Below the pieces are notes generated by a model. It saw only the letters and a list, made by a program, of their open reading frames with translations. It was not told the DNA's origin and ran no database searches. The translations under genes were made by a program, and so were the position numbers. From Pseudomonadota bacterium (lineage in GTDB: Bacteria; Pseudomonadota; Gammaproteobacteria; Steroidobacterales; Steroidobacteraceae), in contig JAJYTX010000229.1 of the NCBI GenBank assembly GCA_021792815.1, forward strand, positions 1 through 5,526: a stretch of DNA of 5,526 bases. The letters run 5' to 3'. Below are positions 1 to 5,526 of this stretch, piece by piece (position 1 is the first letter of the stretch; every line of letters begins with the position of its first letter).

Positions 1-74
1 GGCCGGGATCGGGCGGTCCCCGGATTGGCCGCTCTCCACGCCGTGACTCGCTTCGGGATCAGAGGACAGGCAGC
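1..74 (+). other. Leader region, possible 3' end of an upstream gene
   Basis: This short stretch precedes the adaptor gene. One forward frame is open from position 2 to a TGA at 44-46, and would end in the residues AGIGRSPDWPLSTP. Another is open from position 1 to a TGA at 88-90, inside the adaptor gene. Either could be the tail of an upstream gene, but too little is present to identify a family. I see no convincing promoter hexamers in this GC-rich stretch. The adaptor's own frame also has no stop back to position 1, so an upstream start cannot be formally excluded. Confidence 0.25.
62..66 (+). promoter_or_regulatory. Ribosome binding site of the adaptor gene
   Basis: GAGGA lies 8 nt before the GTG at 75. 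This decides the start: the in-frame ATG at 90, five codons later, has no comparable purine-rich site at suitable spacing. Confidence 0.6.
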
Positions 75-1211
75 GTGGCAAAGAACGTGATGCGCCGAAG
101 ACTGACGATCGTGCTGGCCTCGATGGCACTGCTGCTGGGGGCGGTGGTCGGGTGGAACCTGATCAAGGCCCACTTCATCCGCCAGTTCATGGCGAAGAAC
201 GCCCTGATGCCCCAGACGGTCTCGACGGCCATCGTGCGGTACTCGACCTGGCAGCCCGAGATCCGCTCGGTGGGGAGCCTGCGTGCCGTGCATGGCGTCG
301 AGGTCACTCCCCAGGTGGCCGGCATGGTCGTGCGCGTGGAGTTCAAGTCCGGATCGTATGCGCATGCGGGCCAGGCGCTGGTTCAGCTCAATGATGCGCC
401 CGAGGTCGCGCAGTTGCACTCGCTGCAGGCGACGGCGCACCTCGACCTGTTGACGTACCAGCGCGATGTCATTCAGTACAAGGCCCAGGCCATCGGCAAG
501 GCCGTGCTGGATGCCGCGACGGCGAACTGGAAGAGCGCCGAGTCCCAGAAGGCGGCCGAGGCGGCGCTGATCGCGGAAATGACCATCCGGGCGCCCTTCA
601 CCGGCCGGCTCGGCATCACGACCGTCAATCCCGGCCAGTACCTGCAGGCCGGTGCGGCCATCGTGACTCTGGAGTCGCTCGACCCGATCTATGTCGACTT
701 CAGGCTGCCGCAGGACGATCTGTCCCGGGTGACGGTCGGCCAGGCCGTCCACATTACGGCGGATGCGTTCCCGGGCAGCGTGTTCAGCGGCCGGGTGACC
801 TCCATCGACCCGGAAGTGGATCCCTCCACGCGGAATTTCGAGGTGGAAGCCCGGATCGCCAACCCGCAGCGGCGCCTCAAACCCGGCATGTTCGTGGACA
901 CCGCCGTCGAGTCGGGCGCGCCGCAGCGCTACCTGACGCTGCCGCAGACGGCGATCAGCTACAGCCCGTATGGCGATACGGTGTTCGTGGTGCGCCCCGG
1001 CGCCAAAGCGGCGGACGACCCGACCGTCGAGCAGGTGTTCGTCAGGCTCGGTCCGACCCGTGGCGATCAGGTGGCCGTGCTGCACGGCCTCTCGGCGGGC
1101 GAGCGCATCGTGACCAGCGGAGAGATGAAGCTCCGCAACGGCGCGACCATCCGCGTCAACAATGCCGTGCAGCCGCTCGACGATCCCAACCCGGCGCCGC
1201 GGGACCAATGA
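75..1211 (+). CDS. RND efflux periplasmic adaptor (membrane fusion protein), MexH-like
   Basis: This 378-residue protein would be the periplasmic adaptor linking the inner-membrane RND pump encoded next to an outer-membrane channel of the TolC/OprM type. It starts with basic residues (RRR at 7-9) and one hydrophobic segment at about 10-30. It contains no cysteine, so it is not a lipoprotein and is probably anchored by, or exported through, this segment. The first lipoyl half lies at about 74-106 and the second at about 170-200 (IRAPFTGRLG, then PGQYLQAG). Between them is a short alpha-helical hairpin (about 109-168). Its YQRD, KAQAIGKAVLD and AATAN elements match the conserved hairpin-tip pattern (RxxxxxxxQA...LDxAxA) through which RND adaptors contact the channel. 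A beta-barrel domain (about 204-285, with VDPSTRNFEVEARI and LKPGMFV) and a membrane-proximal domain (about 288-370) follow. Length and domain order are normal for the family. The GTG start was chosen for its ribosome binding site. The ATG at 90 would give a 373-residue protein with the same hydrophobic segment. The substrate cannot be deduced. Confidence 0.93.
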   Translation: MAKNVMRRRLTIVLASMALLLGAVVGWNLIKAHFIRQFMAKNALMPQTVSTAIVRYSTWQPEIRSVGSLRAVHGVEVTPQVAGMVVRVEFKSGSYAHAGQALVQLNDAPEVAQLHSLQATAHLDLLTYQRDVIQYKAQAIGKAVLDAATANWKSAESQKAAEAALIAEMTIRAPFTGRLGITTVNPGQYLQAGAAIVTLESLDPIYVDFRLPQDDLSRVTVGQAVHITADAFPGSVFSGRVTSIDPEVDPSTRNFEVEARIANPQRRLKPGMFVDTAVESGAPQRYLTLPQTAISYSPYGDTVFVVRPGAKAADDPTVEQVFVRLGPTRGDQVAVLHGLSAGERIVTSGEMKLRNGATIRVNNAVQPLDDPNPAPRDQ

Positions 1212-1225
1212 GGCGCCCGGCGTGA
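1208..1225 (+). promoter_or_regulatory. Adaptor-pump junction: ribosome binding site and overlapping minicistron
   Basis: TGAGG at 1209-1213 combines the adaptor stop codon (TGA 1209-1211) with a Shine-Dalgarno-like GAGG, 8 nt before the pump's GTG at 1222. This supports translational coupling. In a third frame, an ATG at 1208 overlaps the adaptor stop (ATGA). It opens a five-codon frame (MRRPA) that ends at TGA 1223-1225, overlapping the pump's GTG (GTGA). The ribosome binding site is well supported. Any role of the minicistron is inference. Confidence 0.6.
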
Positions 1226-4200
1226 GATTCACCGAAGTCTTCATCCGCCGGCCGGTGCTCGCGGCCGTCATCAGCCTGCTGATGCTGGTGCTCGGCCTGC
1301 GGGCGATCTTCCAGCTGCCGGTGACGCAATACCCGAAGACGCAGAGCGCGGTGATCACGGTCAGCACCTATTATTTCGGCGCGGACGCGCGCACCGTGGC
1401 CGGGTTCATCACCCAGCCGCTCGAGACGGCGATCGCCCAGGCTCAGGGCATCGATTACCTGTCCTCGTCCTCGATGGCCGGCGAATCGGTCATCACCGCG
1501 ACGCTGCGCCTCAATTACAGCGCCAACAAGGCGCTCACCGAGATCAGCGCCCAGGTCAACGCGGTGCGCAACCAGCTGCCGCCGCAGTCGCAGTTGCCGG
1601 TGATCGCGCTGGCGAAGAACCAGACGACCGACACGATGTACATCGGCTATTTCAGCAAGGTGCTGCGGCCGAACGCGCTCACCGACTTCCTGCTGCGCGT
1701 GGTGCAGCCGCAGCTGAACGCCATCGCCGGCGTCCAGAACGCCGAGATCGTCGGCGGGCGGACGTTCGCGCTGCGCGCCTGGCTCGATCCGAACCGCATG
1801 GCCGCGCATGGTGTCACCGCGGCCGACGTCGACCAGGCACTCGCGGCCAACAACTACCTGTCGGCCGCGGGCGAGACCAAGGGGCAGATGGTCAGCATCA
1901 AGCTGACCGCCTCGACCGATCCGCGGACGCTGCGGGCGTTCCGCAACCTGGTGATCCGCGATCAGAACGGGGCCATCGTGCGCCTGAAGGACGTGGCCAC
2001 GGTGGTGCTCGGGGCGCAGAACTACAACTACAGCGTGCGCTTCAGCGGCCGCCCGGGCGTGTTCATCGGCATCAAGGCCGCGCCCAGCGCCAACATTCTC
2101 GATGTCGCCCGGCGGGTCAAGGCGCGGCTGCCGGCCATCGCCCGGCAACTGCCGAACGGCATCACCCAGCACGTGGTGTTCGATGCCACCAGCTTCATTC
2201 GCTCCTCCATCGTCGATGTGGTCAGCACGCTGGTCGAGGCGCTGCTCATCGTCACCCTGGTCATTTTTCTGTTCCTCGGCAGTCTGCGCGCGGTCGCCGT
2301 GCCGGTGCTGGCGATGCCGCTGTCGATCGTCGGCGCCTTCATCCTGATGCTGCTGCTCGGTTACTCGATCAACCTGCTGACGCTGCTCGCGCTGGTGCTC
2401 GCCATCGGCCTCGTGGTCGACGACGCCATCATCGTGGTGGAGAACATCGATCGGCACATGAAGCACGGCAGCACGCCGTTCGAAGCCGCGATCCAGGGCG
2501 CGCGCGAGCTCGGCGGCCCGATCATCGCCATGACCGCCGTGCTGGTGGCCGCCTATGTGCCGATCGCCTTTCAGGGTGGGCTCACGGGCGCGCTGTTCAC
2601 CCAGTTCGCCTTCACCCTGGTCGGCGCGGTCACGGCCTCGGCGATCATCGCGCTGACGCTCTCGCCGATGATGTGCTCGCGCATCTTCCGCGCCGAGCAG
2701 GAGAACAACCGCTTTACGCACCTGCTGGATCGCTGGTTCACCACGTTGCGCACGCGCTATCACCAGCTGCTCGCGAGCTGGCTGTCGACCTGGCCGGCGC
2801 TGATCGTGCTCGGGGTGGTACTGCTCGCTGCGGTGTTCTACCTGTTCATGACCTCGAAACGCCAGCTCGCGCCTCAGGAAGACCAGGGCGCGGTGCTCTA
2901 CCAGCTGATCGGTCCGCCGGATGCGACCCTCAGGCAGATGCAGATCTACAGCGGGCAGGTTTCCCGGATGGCCCGTACCGTGCCGGAGGTTCGCCAGGTC
3001 TTCCAGATGATCGGCACGCCGTCGGTGAACCAGGGTTTCGGCGGCGTGATGCTCCAGCCGTGGGATCAGCGCAGCCGCACGGCGACGCAGGTGCAGCAGA
3101 TCCTGCAGGGCCGGTGGAACCACATCGCCGGGGCGCGCGTCGCGGCTTTCCAGTTCCCCTCACTCCCGGGGGCAAGCGGCATGCCGGTGCAGTTCGTGAT
3201 CACCACCGCCCAGCCGATCGCCGCTCTGAACGCCGTTGCGCACCAGGTGCTCGATCGCGCCAGGGCGAGCGGTTTGTTTTTCTTCGTGGATGATGACCTG
3301 AAGATCGATCAGCCCCAGGACGAACTGGTGGTGAACCCCGACAAGGTCGCAGACCTGGGGCTCACCGAGCAGGATGTCGCCTCGACGCTGGGAGCGGCGC
3401 TCGGCGGCGGCTATGTCAATTACTTCGAGCTCGGCGGCCGCTCCTATGAGGTGATGCCGCAGGTGCAGCAGAGATTCCGCCTCAACCCGAGCCAGGTGCT
3501 CGACTATCACCTGCGCACCGCCTCTGGCCAGCTCGTGCAGCTCGGCACCGTGGCGCGCCTGCGGCCCGAGGTCGTGCCCGAGTCGATCAATCACTTCCAG
3601 AGGCTCAATTCCGCCACCATCATGGGCGCCCCGGCGGTCTCGCAGGGCCAGGCGCTCGCCTTCCTGCGTCATGCGCTGCGCCAGGTCGCCCCCACCGGCT
3701 ACAAGGCCGACTATGCCGGAGAGTCCCGGCAGTTCATGCACGGCTCGAACAGCTTCCTCGTGACCTTCGGGTTCGCCCTGGTCATCGTGTTCCTGGCGCT
3801 CGCGGCGCTGTTCGAGAGCTTCCGCGATCCGGTGGTGATCCTGGTGTCGGTGCCGACGGCGCTGTTCGGGGCGCTGCTGTTCATCAACACGCTGCCGTTC
3901 ATGTCGCTGAACATCTACACCCAGGTGGGGCTGGTGACGCTGCTCGGCCTCATCAGCAAGCACGGCATCCTGATGGTGCAGTTCGCCAACGATGCGCAGC
4001 GCGCCGGCCGGACGAAGCTCGAGGCCATCGAGCAGGCCGCCGAGACGCGCCTGCGCCCGATCCTGATGACGACCGCGGCGATGGTGATGGGCGTGCTGCC
4101 GCTGGTGCTCGCGAGCGGCGCGGGCGCGGCGGGACGACGCGCCATGGGCATCGTCATCTTTGCCGGCCTGTCGATCGGCACGCTGTTCACGCTGTTCATC

Positions 4201-4302
4201 GTACCGGCGGTCTACCTGCTGCTGGCGCAGGATCACGAGCGCGACCGGCAGCGGGCGGCGGCGCTCGCGGCGCAGGCCGCGGTCGTACCGGCCGCCGACT
4301 GA
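1222..4302 (+). CDS. RND multidrug efflux permease, HAE-1 family (MexI-like)
   Basis: This is the inner-membrane, proton-driven pump of the tripartite efflux system, expected to act as a trimer with the preceding adaptor. With the GTG start it has 1026 residues, typical of HAE-1 permeases. It begins MRFTEVFIRRPVLA, the usual N-terminus. An ATG at 1162 would add 20 unrelated residues and overlap the adaptor gene by 50 nt, so I reject it. Predicted membrane segments: TM1 at about 11-30; TM2-TM6 at about 335-352, 359-378, 385-406, 432-452 and 459-484; TM7 at 525-543; TM8-TM12 at about 845-863, 871-889, 900-921, 947-965 and 975-1001. The two large periplasmic porter/funnel regions lie between TM1 and TM2 and between TM7 and TM8. 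The proton-relay residues known from AcrB are all present: Asp400-Asp401 in TM4 (VVDDAIIVVEN), Lys913 in TM10 (ISKHGILMV), and Arg943 and Thr950 around TM11 (RLRPILMT), matching AcrB D407, D408, K940, R971 and T978. The pump therefore looks functional. The ISKHGIL form of the Lys motif resembles MexI-type rather than AcrB-type pumps (from memory). No channel gene follows, and the substrate is unknown. Confidence 0.95.
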   Translation: MRFTEVFIRRPVLAAVISLLMLVLGLRAIFQLPVTQYPKTQSAVITVSTYYFGADARTVAGFITQPLETAIAQAQGIDYLSSSSMAGESVITATLRLNYSANKALTEISAQVNAVRNQLPPQSQLPVIALAKNQTTDTMYIGYFSKVLRPNALTDFLLRVVQPQLNAIAGVQNAEIVGGRTFALRAWLDPNRMAAHGVTAADVDQALAANNYLSAAGETKGQMVSIKLTASTDPRTLRAFRNLVIRDQNGAIVRLKDVATVVLGAQNYNYSVRFSGRPGVFIGIKAAPSANILDVARRVKARLPAIARQLPNGITQHVVFDATSFIRSSIVDVVSTLVEALLIVTLVIFLFLGSLRAVAVPVLAMPLSIVGAFILMLLLGYSINLLTLLALVLAIGLVVDDAIIVVENIDRHMKHGSTPFEAAIQGARELGGPIIAMTAVLVAAYVPIAFQGGLTGALFTQFAFTLVGAVTASAIIALTLSPMMCSRIFRAEQENNRFTHLLDRWFTTLRTRYHQLLASWLSTWPALIVLGVVLLAAVFYLFMTSKRQLAPQEDQGAVLYQLIGPPDATLRQMQIYSGQVSRMARTVPEVRQVFQMIGTPSVNQGFGGVMLQPWDQRSRTATQVQQILQGRWNHIAGARVAAFQFPSLPGASGMPVQFVITTAQPIAALNAVAHQVLDRARASGLFFFVDDDLKIDQPQDELVVNPDKVADLGLTEQDVASTLGAALGGGYVNYFELGGRSYEVMPQVQQRFRLNPSQVLDYHLRTASGQLVQLGTVARLRPEVVPESINHFQRLNSATIMGAPAVSQGQALAFLRHALRQVAPTGYKADYAGESRQFMHGSNSFLVTFGFALVIVFLALAALFESFRDPVVILVSVPTALFGALLFINTLPFMSLNIYTQVGLVTLLGLISKHGILMVQFANDAQRAGRTKLEAIEQAAETRLRPILMTTAAMVMGVLPLVLASGAGAAGRRAMGIVIFAGLSIGTLFTLFIVPAVYLLLAQDHERDRQRAAALAAQAAVVPAAD

Positions 4303-4316
4303 GCGGCGGGGGGGCT

Positions 4317-4341
4317 CCGGGCCCGGGCGCGCCGGGCTCGG
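4317..4341 (+). terminator. GC-rich hairpin after the pump gene, possible terminator
   Basis: CCGGGCCCGG (4317-4326) can pair with CCGGGCTCGG (4332-4341) around a five-base loop, giving a 10-bp stem with one G-U pair, starting 14 nt after the pump stop codon. No T-run follows, so it does not fit a standard intrinsic terminator. It could slow polymerase or protect the mRNA 3' end. In such GC-rich DNA a stem of this kind can also occur by chance. Confidence 0.3.
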
Positions 4342-4401
4342 GTTCGCGGCCGGCACGGTGTCCTCGGCGGCGCAAGCGGCGCGCGGCATGCCGCCGGAAA
4401 T

Positions 4402-4415
4402 TTGATCTTCATCAA
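4402..4415 (+). promoter_or_regulatory. FNR/ANR/FixK-type binding site upstream of ubiD
   Basis: The sequence TTGATCTTCATCAA is a perfect match to TTGAT-N4-ATCAA, the consensus of the oxygen- or nitric-oxide-responsive FNR, ANR, DNR and FixK regulators of the CRP/FNR superfamily. It is an exact 5-bp inverted repeat in a local AT-rich patch (AAATTTGAT) within otherwise very GC-rich intergenic DNA. Its centre (between 4408 and 4409) is about 42 nt before the ubiD ATG. At a class II activated promoter, with the site at -41.5, transcription would begin at about 4450. Which family member binds, and whether it activates or represses, cannot be read from the window. Confidence 0.7.
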
Positions 4416-4436
4416 TCGGCTGTGCCCGTGCTCCGG

Positions 4437-4442
4437 TAGGGT
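4437..4442 (+). promoter_or_regulatory. Possible -10 element or ribosome binding site of ubiD
   Basis: TAGGGT matches the sigma-70 -10 consensus at three of six positions, including the first two bases and the last T. It sits where a class II FNR-activated promoter would need its -10. No -35 hexamer lies 17 nt upstream of it, as expected if an activator substitutes. The same bases (AGGG, 9 nt before the ATG) could instead be a weak Shine-Dalgarno site. They cannot serve as both in a single transcript. Confidence 0.3.
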
Positions 4443-4450
4443 CCGCAACG

Positions 4451-5526
4451 ATGATTTTCCACGATCTGCGCTCATTCCTGGCGCGTCTCGAGGAAGGTGG
4501 CGATCTGCGCCGCATCGGGGCCGCGGTCAGCCCCGAGCTCGAGAGCACGTCATTCTGCCTGCGCGCCCTCAAGGCCGGCGGCCCGGCGCTGCTGTTCGAG
4601 CGGCCCACGGGCTCGAAGCATGCGCTGCTCGGGAACCTGTTCGGTCATCGCCGCCGCATCGAAGCGGCCCTCGGCGGGCGCCGCGCCGGCAGCCTGCGCG
4701 AGCTCGGCGAGCTGCTGGCGGCGTTGAAGGAGCCGCACTGGCCGTCGAGCCTGCGCGAGGCGCTCTCGAGCTGGCCGCAGTTTGCGCAGCTGGCGCACGT
4801 GGCGCCGCGTCAGACCCAGTGGGCGGCCTTCCAGGAAAACACCCTCGGCGGCTCGGAGATCGATCTTGGCCGGCTGCCCATTCAGCAGTGCTGGCCGGAA
4901 GACGCCGGACGGCTGATCACGTTAGGCCTGGTCGTCACGCGCGGTCCGCGCAAGGCACGCCAGAACGTGGCCATCTACCGTCAGCAGGTCATCGACCGCA
5001 ACCGCGTGATCATGCGCTGGCTCGCCCATCGCGGCGGTGCCGGAGACTTCGCCGACTGGCAGCAGGATCGGCCGGGCGAGCCCTTCCCGGTGCTGATCGC
5101 GATCGGCGCCGATCCGGCGACGCTGCTCGCGGCCGTTGCCCCGGTGCCCGACACGCTGTCGGAATACGAGTTCGCCGGCCTGTTGCGCGGCGACCGCAGC
5201 AGTGTGGTCCACTGCGAGTTGACCGGGCTCGATGCGCCGGCCGGCGCCGAGATCGTCATGGAGGGATTCATCCGACCGGACGACCGGGCGATCGAAGGGC
5301 CCTTCGGTGATCACACCGGTTACTACAACGCTCAGGGGCAGTTCCCGGTGGTTACCCTGGAGCGGATGCACCTGCGCAGCGATGCGATCTACCAGGGCAG
5401 CTACATGGGCCGTTCGCCCTTCGATGAGCCTTCGGTGCTCGCGACGGCGCTCAACGACCTGTTCGTGCCCATCCTGCGGCGCATCTTCCCGGAGATCGTC
5501 GATTTTCACCTGCCCGAGGAGGCCTG
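4451..5526 (+). CDS. ubiD: 4-hydroxy-3-polyprenylbenzoate decarboxylase UbiD, 3' end cut off by window
   Basis: UbiD decarboxylates 3-polyprenyl-4-hydroxybenzoate to 2-polyprenylphenol in ubiquinone biosynthesis, using prenylated FMN made by UbiX plus a divalent metal. The 358 visible codons align nearly colinearly with E. coli UbiD (497 residues, offset about 3), so roughly 135-140 C-terminal residues lie beyond the window. Recognisable blocks are HDLRSFLARLE at the start, AGGPALLFE, CWPEDAG, VTRGPRKARQN, IYRQQVI, IMRWLAHRGGA, PVPDTLSEYEFAGLLRG, EGPFGDHTGYYN and FPEIVDFHLP. Key residues are kept: Asn172 and Glu238 (E. coli metal ligands N175 and E241), Arg177, Glu282, and Asp287 (E. coli proton donor D290). 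ATG 4451 is the only possible start: a TGA at 4403-4405 in this frame is followed by no other start codon, and the alignment begins there. Oddities: the usual EITEIADR block reads ESTSFCLR, the Trp of LITWGL is Leu158, and that Leu uses TTA, the only in-frame TTA I found in the three genes. ubiD has its own upstream region and is probably not part of the efflux operon. Confidence 0.95.
   Translation, partial: MIFHDLRSFLARLEEGGDLRRIGAAVSPELESTSFCLRALKAGGPALLFERPTGSKHALLGNLFGHRRRIEAALGGRRAGSLRELGELLAALKEPHWPSSLREALSSWPQFAQLAHVAPRQTQWAAFQENTLGGSEIDLGRLPIQQCWPEDAGRLITLGLVVTRGPRKARQNVAIYRQQVIDRNRVIMRWLAHRGGAGDFADWQQDRPGEPFPVLIAIGADPATLLAAVAPVPDTLSEYEFAGLLRGDRSSVVHCELTGLDAPAGAEIVMEGFIRPDDRAIEGPFGDHTGYYNAQGQFPVVTLERMHLRSDAIYQGSYMGRSPFDEPSVLATALNDLFVPILRRIFPEIVDFHLPEEA

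Noticed and set aside
1156..3123. A 655-codon open frame on the - strand across the pump gene
   Set aside because: It lies wholly antisense to a clearly conserved gene. Its translation is dominated by Arg, His, Asp, Glu and Gln with no recognisable domain. This is typical of the mirror frame of a GC-rich gene.
3271..3286. T-rich run inside the pump gene as a possible internal terminator
   Set aside because: It encodes the in-frame residues GLFFF in a conserved part of the pump, and no stable stem immediately precedes it.
4365..4396. A second possible hairpin: CGGCGGC pairing with GCCGCCG
   Set aside because: The 7-bp stem encloses an 18-nt GC-rich loop and has no T-run. Such pairings are expected by chance at this base composition, and it gives no clear terminator or riboswitch.
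4402..4407. TTGATC as a -35 hexamer of a standard sigma-70 promoter
   Set aside because: At 17-nt spacing the matching -10 position (4425-4430, CCCGTG) does not resemble TATAAT. The bases are better explained as half of the perfect FNR-type dyad.
3160..4608. A 482-codon open frame on the - strand across the pump end, the intergenic region and the ubiD start
   Set aside because: It has the same biased composition, runs through three unrelated contexts, and has no family signature or ribosome binding site supporting it.
4402..5310. A 302-codon + strand open frame overlapping ubiD in another frame
   Set aside because: It is Arg/Ala/Gly-rich with no domain, and it overlaps the true ubiD frame, whose protein matches the family throughout.
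4922..5509. A 195-codon - strand open frame within ubiD
   Set aside because: It is antisense to conserved UbiD coding sequence, with the composition of a shadow frame and no independent support.

Overview
The window comes from a GC-rich proteobacterium, most likely gamma- or possibly betaproteobacterial. This rests on three things: strong G/C preference at third codon positions, a tripartite RND efflux system of the Gram-negative type, and a UbiD that aligns almost residue for residue with the Escherichia coli ubiquinone-biosynthesis enzyme. No species can be named from the sequence alone. All three genes lie on the + strand. There are no RNA genes, insertion sequences, CRISPR arrays or other mobile features.

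Layout. Positions 1-74 hold a short leader, possibly with the 3' end of an upstream gene. Positions 75-1211 encode a periplasmic adaptor (membrane fusion protein) and 1222-4302 encode the matching RND inner-membrane pump, similar to MexH/MexI-type HAE-1 systems. The two genes are tightly spaced (10 nt), both use GTG starts, and the pump's ribosome binding site overlaps the adaptor's stop codon, so they form one operon. No outer-membrane channel gene follows. The pump must use a channel encoded upstream or elsewhere.

Positions 4303-4450 are a 148-nt intergenic stretch. It contains a GC-rich hairpin just after the pump gene and, close to the next gene, a perfect FNR/ANR/FixK-type dyad (TTGAT-N4-ATCAA, 4402-4415). 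From 4451 to the window end runs ubiD, cut off by the window after 358 codons of about 495 expected. Its product decarboxylates 3-polyprenyl-4-hydroxybenzoate in ubiquinone biosynthesis.

How they work together. The adaptor and pump form an efflux machine with an outer-membrane channel. ubiD is functionally separate and appears to begin its own transcription unit, probably under oxygen-responsive control. I see no new multi-gene system. The observation most worth following is the perfect FNR-type box in front of ubiD, placed so that a class II promoter would start transcription almost exactly at the ATG. The unusual minicistron-like junction between the adaptor and pump genes is a lesser point.
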